Source of the DNA: XYD2-FULL-39-9 sp964561035
GTDB taxonomy: Bacteria; Patescibacteriota; Patescibacteriia; Magasanikbacterales; GWA2-37-8
Direction of reading: 5' to 3'
DNA: 8,859 nt
Assembly (NCBI GenBank): GCA_964561035.1
Contig: CAZLNR010000026.1
Location: 1 to 8,859 of the forward strand
The notes beneath the pieces are model-generated. The model had not been told where the DNA came from, did no database searches, and saw only the letters and a program-made list of their open reading frames with translations. The position numbers and the translations under genes were made by a program. Shown in pieces: positions 1 to 5,557 of the stretch; position 1 is the first letter of the stretch, and the number at the start of each line of letters is the position of its first letter.

Positions 1-227
1 ATCTCTTCTTTTATTTGTTCGGTAATACTTGGGCCTGCCGGGCAGCCCATGCTGGTAAAAGTCATGGTAATTGTGGCTGTGCTTTGTTTAATTTCTATGT
101 TATAAATTAAGCCAAGATCAACAATTCCTACGCCGATTTCAGGGTCAATAATATCGTTGAGTATTTTCCAGTATGGTTCAGTGCGTTGTTCCGGCGGTGT
201 CGGAATGCAGGCGGTTTTATTTTTCAT
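1..227 (-). CDS. sufT: SufT-like MIP18-family (DUF59) Fe-S assembly factor, 3' end cut by the window
   Basis: Reading leftward from an ATG at 227-225, the frame is open to the window edge and gives 75 residues with no stop, so only the N-terminal part is present. Visible family features are DPEIGVGIVDLGLIYNIEI (about residues 28-46), an ITMTFT strand, and SMGCPAGPSI with Cys62, the near-invariant Cys of the DUF59/MIP18 family. Bacterial members (SufT, PaaD-like) act in Fe-S cluster maturation or delivery rather than de novo synthesis. The start overlaps the 3' end of sufU by 11 nt, which indicates translational coupling as the last visible gene of the SUF operon. Family membership is clear from the motifs. 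The specific SufT role is inferred from the neighbourhood, and a PaaD-like or generic carrier role is the alternative. Confidence 0.9.
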   Translation of the reverse strand, partial: MKNKTACIPTPPEQRTEPYWKILNDIIDPEIGVGIVDLGLIYNIEIKQSTATITMTFTSMGCPAGPSITEQIKEE

Positions 228-585
228 AAGCGGTAAGATTTTGTTTTAAGGCGCTTAATCCAAGCAAGGCGCATTTGCTGCGTCCCGGACTGATAGGAAT
301 TCCAAGCAGCGCATAGATTTTAGCTTGATTTATTTTTTTTACAGCGCTAATTTTTTTACCAATAATCGCGTCGGCTAGCAAAGACATGGCGGCTTGGCTA
401 ATCGCGCAGCCGTTGCCAGTAAATCCAATATTGGCAATTATGCCATTTTGTACATTGATGTCTAACTTTAGAACGTCTCCGCATAGAGGGTTATGTACAG
501 TGGTAGTTTGGGTAAACGTATGAAGCGCCGCAGCGTGATGCGGGTTATGGTAATGGTCTAAAATTATTTCGTTATAAAGATCCAT
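217..585 (-). CDS. sufU: SufU/IscU-family sulfur acceptor or scaffold, short form
   Basis: This 122-residue protein starts LYNEIILDHYHNPHH, typical of the SufU/IscU (NifU N-terminal) fold. The three metal- or sulfur-binding cysteines are present: Cys35 in NPLCGD (with Asp37), Cys60 in GNGCAISQAA, and Cys105 in SKCALLGL. In Firmicutes, SufU accepts persulfide sulfur from SufS through a zinc site built from these residues, and the gene follows sufS by only 2 nt here. The C-terminal SPGRSKCALLG resembles SufU, and the LPPVK chaperone-recognition motif of IscU is absent. However, the Cys60-Cys105 spacing (45 residues) is IscU-like, so the insertion that usually marks SufU seems to be missing. ATG start; no clear Shine-Dalgarno. 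The family call is secure. Sulfur shuttle versus scaffold cannot be settled from sequence. Confidence 0.93.
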   Translation of the reverse strand: MDLYNEIILDHYHNPHHAAALHTFTQTTTVHNPLCGDVLKLDINVQNGIIANIGFTGNGCAISQAAMSLLADAIIGKKISAVKKINQAKIYALLGIPISPGRSKCALLGLSALKQNLTAYEK

Positions 586-587
586 AT

Positions 588-1805
588 TTATAACTTAAAA
601 ATCTTGATAACCTCTTGCAAAGCTTTTTCAACTTTTTCTATATCGGTAATATCGTTATATAGATAAAAACTAAGACGCGCTGTGCCGGTTATGCCGAGTC
701 GTCGGGCGAGCGGCTCGGCACAGTGAAGTCCGGAGCGGATGGCTATGCCTTCATTATTAAAAATTGTGGCAATATCATGCGGATGAACTCCCGCAATAGT
801 GAAAGACAGAACATTTCCACATAGGTTGGAATTGGCAGGGGAGAATACGCGCACTTTTGGATATTTACGCAACATTTTTTTTGCTTGCGCAATAAGTTGT
901 TTATCGTGCTTGGCAATACGAGCTACTCCTATTTTTTGCAGATAATCAAGCGTTGCGCCAAATGCGACTATGTCCGCAATGTTAGGGGTGCCCGCCTCAA
1001 ATTTCCAGGGACCTGTGCGGTAGGTTGTGTGAGTGTCTTGCACTGTTTCTACCATTTCACCGCCATACATAAACGGCGGCATATCCATCATTATTTTTTG
1101 TTTAATATATATTACGCCCACGCCAGTTGGCCCAAGCATTTTGTGGGCGGAAAAAGCTAGAAAGTCGCAATCAATACTTCGTACATTAATCGGTCTGTGG
1201 CCAACGCTTTGCGCGCCGTCTATCATAACAAAAGCACCCTTAGCATGAGCCAATTGCGTTATCTCCTGTATAGGGTTGATTGTGCCGGTAACATTGGATT
1301 GGCTGGTAATGCAGACTAATTTTGTTTTTCTTGAAAGCATTTTTTTGTACGCTTCCAGATCCAGTTGGAAATCTGAGGTAACCGGAATTATTTTTAAGGT
1401 CGCGCCTTTTTCCATGGCGAGAGTTTGCCAGGGCACAAAATTGGCGTGGTGCTCTAAGCCGCTCACAATAATTTCGTCGCCACGATTAATATTTTTTTCC
1501 CCCCATGAAAAACGAACGCAGTTTATTGCCTCGGTGCAATTTTTAGTAAAAACTATTTCTTCAGGCGAGTCTGCGCCGATAAAAGCCGCAACTTTTTTTC
1601 TGGTTGCTTCGTATTGTTGGGTTGATTCCACGGACAAGTCGTGAATGCCTCGGTGAATGTTTGCGTTAGAAGTGGTATAAAAATTTTGCAGGGCAGATAG
1701 AAGCGCTTTTGGTTTTTGCGAGGTGGAAGCGCTGTCTAGGTATACAAGTTTTTTACCGTTGATTTTTCTTTGTAAAATAGGAAAATCTTTTTTTATGGCA
1801 AGCAT
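588..1805 (-). CDS. sufS: SufS-type class II cysteine desulfurase (PLP-dependent)
   Basis: This is a full-length (405 aa) cysteine desulfurase of the SufS/CsdA branch, which converts L-cysteine to L-alanine and forms an enzyme-bound persulfide for Fe-S assembly. Visible features: N-terminal VYLDSASTSQKP; HRGIHDLSVEST; the EHHANFVPW segment (His119-His120) that stacks on the cofactor; Asp196 in MIDGAQSVGH; the PLP Schiff-base Lys222 in FSAHKMLGPTGVG; YGGEMV; and FEAGTPNIA. The catalytic Cys362 lies in IRSGLHCAEPLARRLG, with the short class II loop. It lies 5 nt after sufD and 2 nt before sufU, its expected sulfur acceptor. ATG start at 1805; the upstream sequence is AT-rich without a clear ribosome-binding site. 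Nothing is missing from the active site, so an active enzyme is expected. Confidence 0.97.
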   Translation of the reverse strand: MLAIKKDFPILQRKINGKKLVYLDSASTSQKPKALLSALQNFYTTSNANIHRGIHDLSVESTQQYEATRKKVAAFIGADSPEEIVFTKNCTEAINCVRFSWGEKNINRGDEIIVSGLEHHANFVPWQTLAMEKGATLKIIPVTSDFQLDLEAYKKMLSRKTKLVCITSQSNVTGTINPIQEITQLAHAKGAFVMIDGAQSVGHRPINVRSIDCDFLAFSAHKMLGPTGVGVIYIKQKIMMDMPPFMYGGEMVETVQDTHTTYRTGPWKFEAGTPNIADIVAFGATLDYLQKIGVARIAKHDKQLIAQAKKMLRKYPKVRVFSPANSNLCGNVLSFTIAGVHPHDIATIFNNEGIAIRSGLHCAEPLARRLGITGTARLSFYLYNDITDIEKVEKALQEVIKIFKL

Positions 1806-1810
1806 ATATG

Positions 1811-2470
1811 TTATGCTAAAAATATTTTTACAGTTTGAGAAATAGTGTCCTGCACTCGCTGGTTATCAATTTGGTTTAGCTCGCTTTCAAAAAACCCTTG
1901 TACCAAAAGAGCGCGCGCGTCTGTTTCCGAAATGCCGCGAGAAAGTAAGTAAAATAATACGTCTTCATCTATTTTTCCCACGCTGGCTGAATGGCCTGCC
2001 TTTACGCTGTCTGTTTTAATTTCCAGGTTTGGCGAAGTTTTAGCCGAAGCTTTTTCTGATAATAAAAGAGTATGGTGCGCAAAATGCGTATCAGCTCCTT
2101 GAGCGCGCGGTTCAATGATCCAGTCTCCGGCAATAGCGCAAACAGCTTCATCGGTTAAGGCTGTGCGAATGCGAGCTTTTATATTAGTTTTTTCATCTTG
2201 ATGGACAGCTTGTATGGTAGCTGTAAATTTATTTGCAGCGTTTCCTAAAATAAAAAAAATTAAACGGCAGCGTGCTCCTGGTTCGGTGGCGCGCACGATA
2301 AGCCGTCGTTCATTTTCCCAGCCGCGAGTAACTAGCGCGACAATAGTTGTGTCAGTATGTTTTTTAAGCTTGATTTCCGCGCTGGGAATTGTGTCTATAA
2401 AATAAAACGCGCGCCTATTTTTTTGTATAGTCAGTGTAGAAGGAATTTTTTGTATAATTTTTTTTGGCAT
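1811..2470 (-). CDS. sufD: Minimal SufD-like subunit of the SufBCD scaffold
   Basis: This 219-residue protein is about half the usual SufD length (roughly 400-450 aa). The C-terminal SufB/SufD signature is clear: DSVKAGHSASVGKIDEDVLF (about residues 154-173), then YLLSRGISETDARALLVQGFF, the region that contacts SufC. His160 is in the position equivalent to the functionally important SufD His (AGHSASVG, compare SHGATVG). The preceding residues look like beta-helix strands, and the helical N-terminal domain of classical SufD is absent. The loss is not a nearby frameshift, because the sufB stop lies only 4 nt upstream. It most likely pairs with SufB on a SufC dimer. Without the neighbours it would be called only a 'SufB/SufD family protein'. 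The start is supported by a TAGGA site with good spacing. Confidence 0.87.
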   Translation of the reverse strand: MPKKIIQKIPSTLTIQKNRRAFYFIDTIPSAEIKLKKHTDTTIVALVTRGWENERRLIVRATEPGARCRLIFFILGNAANKFTATIQAVHQDEKTNIKARIRTALTDEAVCAIAGDWIIEPRAQGADTHFAHHTLLLSEKASAKTSPNLEIKTDSVKAGHSASVGKIDEDVLFYLLSRGISETDARALLVQGFFESELNQIDNQRVQDTISQTVKIFLA

Positions 2471-2474
2471 AATT

Positions 2475-3893
2475 TTATCCTACAGATCCGGTCATTTCTA
2501 AGGCAAGCAGCCGGTTTAATTCTACCGCGTATTCCATCGGCAGTTGTTTGATAATAGGGTTGGCAAAACCGTTTACAATCAGGGTGGCAGCCTGTTCTTC
2601 GGAAAGACCGCGGCTCATGAGGTAGAATAATTCATCTTCGCCAATACTGGCTACGGTAGCTTCGTGGGCAATTGCGACATCTTTTTCTCGAATATCCATG
2701 GTTGGGTATGTGTCAGATCGGGAGGACGGGTCAAGCATGAGCGCGTCGCAGACAACACGGGTTTTTACATTTTTTGCTCCTTTTATAACTTTAACTAAAC
2801 CGCGATACGTGGTTTGTCCGCCATTTTTACTTATGGATTTGGAGGCGATTGTGGAGCTGGTGTCGGGTGCTAGATGAATAACCTTGCCGCCCGCATCTTG
2901 ATGCTGGCCTTTACTGGCAAAAGCTAGTGACTGAATCTCGCCGCGCGCTCCCCGGCCTTGCAAAATAATGCTTGGATATTTCATGGTAATTTTTGACCCT
3001 AAATTGCAATCAAGCCAAAACATTTCGCCATTTTCATCAACCGAAGATCTTTTGGTAACGAGGTTATAAACATTGTCGGACCAATTTTGAATTGTTGTGT
3101 ACTGCACGCGCGCATTTTTTTTGACGATAATTTCTACGACAGCTGAATGTAGTGAGTCGCTTGAATAGGTGGGGGCAGTACAGCCTTCAACATAGTGCAC
3201 CGAACTGCCCTCGTCGGCTATAATGAGTGTTCGTTCAAATTGCCCCATATTTTCTCGGTTAATGCGGAAATATGCCTGCAATGGTAATTCCACCCGAACG
3301 CCTTTTGGCACATAAATAAAGCTGCCCCCAGACCATACAGCGGAGTTAAGAGCTGCAAATTTATTGTCTCGAGCGGGGATAATTGTACCAAAGTATTTTT
3401 TAAATAGATCAGGGTGGTTTTTGAGTGCATCGTCAGTAGATTCAAAAATAACTCCTTGGGTGGCAAGTTTTTTTGCCAATGAATGATAGATCATTTCTGA
3501 TTCAAACTGCGCTCCGCTGCCAGCTAAAAATTTACGCTCTGCTTCCGGTACGCCCAATTTTTCAAATGTGTCTTTTATTTCTTGTGGTACGTCATCCCAG
3601 CTGCGTTTGGTTTTGTCTTGCGGGCGAACATAATAGTGGATTGAGTCGAAATCAATAGAGCTTAAATTAGCGCCCCAAGTCGGCATTTTTTTTTCCAAAA
3701 AAATTTTGTACGATTGTAGTCGAAAGTCTAACATCCATTTTGGCTCGGATTTTTGTTTTGATATTTCCCTGATTACGCTTTCGTCCAGGCCCTTTTTTGC
3801 GGTAAAAATACTTTTAGTCTGCGTGCGAAAAGAAACCGATGATTTATCTCCGGTATTGGCAATTATCTTCTTTGTTTTAAGCGGAATGGCCAT
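2475..3893 (-). CDS. sufB: SufB, core subunit of the SufBCD Fe-S cluster scaffold
   Basis: This is a complete 472-residue SufB. Family hallmarks in order: an N-terminal helical part with PKWMLDFRLQSYKIF; YYVRPQDKTKRSWDDVPQEI (residues 88-107); LNSAVWSGGSFIYVPKGVRV; LIIADEGSSVHYVEGCTAPT with Cys238; a long parallel beta-helix with the GQTTYRGLVKV segment; and the C-terminal IAHEATVASIGEDELFYLMS (residues 408-427), followed by RGLSEEQA, which binds SufC. SufB is the assembly platform on which the nascent cluster forms with SufC and SufD. Around residues 384-396 the sequence is DALMLDPSSRSDT, with Ser-Ser-Arg where some SufB proteins such as E. coli have a second conserved Cys (GDRCGAHT type). 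I recall actinobacterial SufB proteins having the Ser form, so this is probably a lineage type. Two nt separate it from sufC and four nt from sufD. Confidence 0.97.
   Translation of the reverse strand: MAIPLKTKKIIANTGDKSSVSFRTQTKSIFTAKKGLDESVIREISKQKSEPKWMLDFRLQSYKIFLEKKMPTWGANLSSIDFDSIHYYVRPQDKTKRSWDDVPQEIKDTFEKLGVPEAERKFLAGSGAQFESEMIYHSLAKKLATQGVIFESTDDALKNHPDLFKKYFGTIIPARDNKFAALNSAVWSGGSFIYVPKGVRVELPLQAYFRINRENMGQFERTLIIADEGSSVHYVEGCTAPTYSSDSLHSAVVEIIVKKNARVQYTTIQNWSDNVYNLVTKRSSVDENGEMFWLDCNLGSKITMKYPSIILQGRGARGEIQSLAFASKGQHQDAGGKVIHLAPDTSSTIASKSISKNGGQTTYRGLVKVIKGAKNVKTRVVCDALMLDPSSRSDTYPTMDIREKDVAIAHEATVASIGEDELFYLMSRGLSEEQAATLIVNGFANPIIKQLPMEYAVELNRLLALEMTGSVG
2478..2482 (-). promoter_or_regulatory. 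Shine-Dalgarno site for sufD
   Basis: TAGGA on the minus strand, separated by 7 nt from the sufD ATG and abutting the sufB TAA stop. It is the clearest ribosome-binding site in the window; most other starts here have only A-rich or weakly purine-rich upstream sequence. It supports the ATG at 2470 and so the short form of SufD. Confidence 0.6.
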
Positions 3894-3895
3894 GA

Positions 3896-4657
3896 TTATT
3901 TCTTTTTTAAAAATGAAGCAAAGCCGTTTTTTTCTATCTTTTTTAATAGTTCTTTGCCGCCCTTAGCAACAATTTTACCTTTGGCCATGACGTGTATGGT
4001 ATCCGGTTTTAAGAATTCTAAAATTTTTGGATTATGGCTGATGACGATTAAACCCATCTTTTGTTTTTTCTGTATGGCAGCCAATTGGCGAGCAACTGTT
4101 TTTAGAGCGTCTATATCAAGGCCGGAGTCAATTTCGTCCAGAAAAGCAAAAGTTGGTTTGAGCATTGCCATTTGCAGCACCTCAGATTTCTTTTTTTCTC
4201 CACCAGAGAACCCTTCGTTTATTGAGCGGGCCATAAATGAAGGGTCGATGCTAAGATGTTTCATTTCTTCGCGCATGGTGTTGGCAAATTGCGCTGGGGC
4301 AATTGGGCCTTCTTTGGTTGCTTGGGCTGCGCCAATGGTATTGCGAGCCAATCGTAAAAAATGCCCCAATGCTACACCAGCGACAACCTGGGGGTGTTGA
4401 AAACCTAAAAATAACCCGGCTTGGGCGCGCTTATCAGGGGTTAGTTCAAGAATATTTTTTTTGTCTAAAGTAATAGTGCCGTTTGTAACAGCATATTTTG
4501 GACTGCCCATAAGAACGGAAAGAAGCGTGCTTTTGCCCGATCCGTTTTGTCCCATGATAACATGGATCTCGTTTGAGTTTACGGAGAGTGAAACGCCGTT
4601 TAAAATTTTGGTTTTTCCAATGGAGGCGTGCAGGTTTTTTATGGAAAGAATAGGCAT
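3896..4657 (-). CDS. sufC: SufC, ABC-type ATPase of the SufBCD complex
   Basis: This 253-residue soluble ABC ATPase has all nucleotide-binding motifs: Walker A GQNGSGKST (residues 36-44), Q-loop Gln87 in GFQHPQVVAGV, signature SGGEKKKSE (151-159), Walker B AFLDEIDSGLD (171-181), and switch His208 in VISHNP. SGGEKKK and DEIDSGLDIDALK are typical of SufC rather than of transporter ATPases. SufC dimerises on ATP binding and remodels SufB-SufD for cluster assembly; no membrane partner is expected. It is the first gene of the SUF operon, and a good promoter lies just upstream. The start at 4657 gives the usual N-terminus (LSIKNLHASIGKTKILNGVS). No recognisable Shine-Dalgarno lies in the short leader. 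Confidence 0.97.
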   Translation of the reverse strand: MPILSIKNLHASIGKTKILNGVSLSVNSNEIHVIMGQNGSGKSTLLSVLMGSPKYAVTNGTITLDKKNILELTPDKRAQAGLFLGFQHPQVVAGVALGHFLRLARNTIGAAQATKEGPIAPAQFANTMREEMKHLSIDPSFMARSINEGFSGGEKKKSEVLQMAMLKPTFAFLDEIDSGLDIDALKTVARQLAAIQKKQKMGLIVISHNPKILEFLKPDTIHVMAKGKIVAKGGKELLKKIEKNGFASFLKKK

Positions 4658-4674
4658 AATATATGGCTATATCA

Positions 4675-4694
4675 GAAGGTTATAATACAACTTC
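4675..4694. promoter_or_regulatory. Imperfect inverted repeat over the suf -10 box (possible operator)
   Basis: The arms GAAG(G)TT (4675-4681) and AACTTC (4689-4694) pair over 6 bp with one bulged G, and they flank and include the -10 hexamer. A repressor bound here would block the promoter. It matches no regulator site I can name with confidence, and no regulator gene is adjacent, so this is only a candidate. Confidence 0.22.
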
Positions 4695-4710
4695 CGTAGA
4701 CTCGCGTCAA
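4682..4710 (-). promoter_or_regulatory. Sigma70-type promoter of the suf operon
   Basis: On the minus strand, TTGACG (-35, 4710-4705) and TATTAT (-10, 4687-4682) are separated by exactly 17 nt, each one base from the consensus hexamer. It lies in the only intergenic gap of about 90 nt in the window, downstream of a predicted terminator and upstream of sufC. A start site near 4675 would give a leader of about 18 nt. This is the best promoter I can see in the window. Confidence 0.75.
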
Positions 4711-4723
4711 CGGTTGAAATGCT

Positions 4724-4752
4724 AAAAATTCTGATAAAATCAGGTTTTTTTA
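4724..4752 (-). terminator. Weak intrinsic terminator after the MGMT-domain gene
   Basis: In transcript sense, the stop codon runs into an A-tract, then CTGAT-TTT-ATCAG (a 5-bp stem with a 3-nt loop), then AATTTTT. The outer A-tract can pair with the T-tract across a 2x2 internal loop. The GC content of the stem is low, so efficiency is uncertain. Its position between an operon end and the suf promoter supports it. The A/T symmetry means it could also work weakly in the other direction. Confidence 0.5.
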
Positions 4753-5019
4753 AATGGCTTTTTCTTGCTGAAGAATCTTCTGTTTTTTGGCTCGGCCGCG
4801 ATTGTACCCGCCCAGTTTTCCATCCGATCGAATTACGCGGTGGCAGGGGATGGCAGGGTTATAATTTTTATTAAGCGCGTTACCAATAGCGCGCGCGGCG
4901 TTTGGGCTGCCGATTTTTTCAGCCACTTGCTTATAGGTGAGGGTGCTGCCTTTGGGAATTTTTTTAACGACAGTATATACTTTTTGCTGAAAAGGTGTTG
5001 GTTTATTTTGATGCTTCAT
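4750..5019 (-). CDS. Single-domain MGMT/Ogt-family alkylated-DNA repair protein
   Basis: This 89-residue protein corresponds to the C-terminal DNA-binding and catalytic domain of O6-alkylguanine-DNA alkyltransferase. Visible features: Phe10 and IPKGSTLTY with Tyr29, the helix-turn-helix KQVAEKIGSPNAARAIGNAL with the intercalating Arg43, the Asn-containing hinge NYNPAIP, and the active-site motif PCHRVI with Cys59, followed by GKLGGYNRG. In full-length family members the Cys irreversibly accepts the alkyl group from DNA. ATL proteins have Trp at this position, so this is not a standard ATL. The usual N-terminal domain is absent, and the lipoprotein gene ends 1 nt upstream, so no missing half is encoded nearby. 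It may be a true minimal alkyltransferase or an ATL-like damage-recognition protein. The family is sure; transfer activity is likely but unproven. Confidence 0.92.
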   Translation of the reverse strand: MKHQNKPTPFQQKVYTVVKKIPKGSTLTYKQVAEKIGSPNAARAIGNALNKNYNPAIPCHRVIRSDGKLGGYNRGRAKKQKILQQEKAI

Positions 5020-5020
5020 G

Positions 5021-5512
5021 TTATTTTTCTATATTGATTTGAATGGCGTGGGTGAGCGGGGTAATTACGCGCATTGAAGCAACCACGTCGTTCCAATACG
5101 GAGAGCTTAAACCTTCCCAGTGCCTCATGTTTACCTGAATACTATCAGAAGAAAAGGTGAATTCTGGGGTAGGCGTTTCGTTATCTTTTGTCGGACATGT
5201 AATGTATGTTGTGCCAGCTCCGGGATCGGCAGTACAGTGTGATGGGATGCTAAAGTTTACAACCCCGCCGATAGTGATGGTTTTCCAGTCTATGTTTGTA
5301 GTAGGTGAAGGTTTTGTTTCATCTGGGCACGGTGCAAATTCACAGTTTGGTCCGGTGCGGCCAACATATGACCCGTCGGCGCATTGTTTTGCATCCATAG
5401 TGCACGCAACAGGTGTTTCTCCGCTTGGAATCTGCGCGCTATTAGTTTTATTACTGCATCCCGCTCCCGTTAGTATTAGAACAGCTGTTAAAACAATTAA
5501 TTCTTTTTTCAT
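5021..5512 (-). CDS. Small Cys-rich predicted lipoprotein, function unknown
   Basis: This 163-residue protein starts MKKELIVLTAVLILTGAGC: a short basic N-terminus, a hydrophobic stretch, and a lipobox-like LTGAGC with Cys19 as the likely lipidated residue. Gly rather than Leu at -3 makes the box slightly atypical. After a Thr/Ser/Pro-rich linker, residues 36-63 form a compact four-Cys module (Cys37, 44, 57, 62) of the pattern C-x6-C-DGS-x-VGR-x-GPNCEFA-x-CP. I recognise this as recurrent in Patescibacteria surface proteins, but I know no function for it. The C-terminal part (about 75-163) looks beta-rich, with Cys93 and Cys106 possibly forming a disulfide. It follows the ligase-peptidase gene by 28 nt and precedes the MGMT-domain gene by 1 nt. 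It would sit on the outer face of the cytoplasmic membrane. No enzyme motif is visible. Confidence 0.8.
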   Translation of the reverse strand: MKKELIVLTAVLILTGAGCSNKTNSAQIPSGETPVACTMDAKQCADGSYVGRTGPNCEFAPCPDETKPSPTTNIDWKTITIGGVVNFSIPSHCTADPGAGTTYITCPTKDNETPTPEFTFSSDSIQVNMRHWEGLSSPYWNDVVASMRVITPLTHAIQINIEK

Positions 5513-5534
5513 ATTTTTAGATTATTAGTTTGTT

Positions 5535-5557
5535 TTAATATTATATTAAATATTTAA
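5535..5557. repeat. Overlapping AT-only palindromes at the end of the ligase-peptidase gene
   Basis: Two overlapping perfect palindromes occur: TTAATAT-T-ATATTAA (5535-5549) and TTAAATATTTAA (5546-5557). They cover the stop codon at 5541 and part of the 28-nt gap before the lipoprotein gene. With no G or C, they would form only weak RNA hairpins and have no terminator-like GC stem. A protein-binding site or simple AT-rich composition are both possible. Confidence 0.4.
5540..5545 (-). promoter_or_regulatory. Possible -10 box ahead of the lipoprotein gene
   Basis: A perfect TATAAT on the minus strand overlaps the stop codon of the upstream gene and lies 27 nt before the lipoprotein ATG, a spacing similar to that of the suf promoter. 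No convincing -35 hexamer is found 16-18 nt upstream. The region is extremely AT-rich, so chance is a serious alternative. If real, the lipoprotein and MGMT-domain genes have their own transcript. Confidence 0.3.

Noticed and set aside
885..1644. Open frames on the plus strand opposite sufS (885-1160, 1033-1248, 1276-1644)
   Set aside because: They lie entirely antisense to a clearly functional cysteine desulfurase, show no recognisable motif, and have low-complexity or frame-shadow composition.
2471..2480. Frameshift or deletion splitting a longer sufD
   Set aside because: The sufB stop is only 4 nt before the sufD start and both proteins end or begin cleanly, so no remnant of an N-terminal SufD part exists here.
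3954..4685. Plus-strand open frames opposite sufC (3954-4400, 4461-4685)
   Set aside because: They are antisense shadows of a complete SufC with all ABC ATPase motifs; no domain is visible in their translations.
5157..5528. Plus-strand frame opposite the lipoprotein gene
   Set aside because: The minus-strand frame has a coherent signal peptide, lipobox and Cys module; the plus-strand translation shows nothing comparable.
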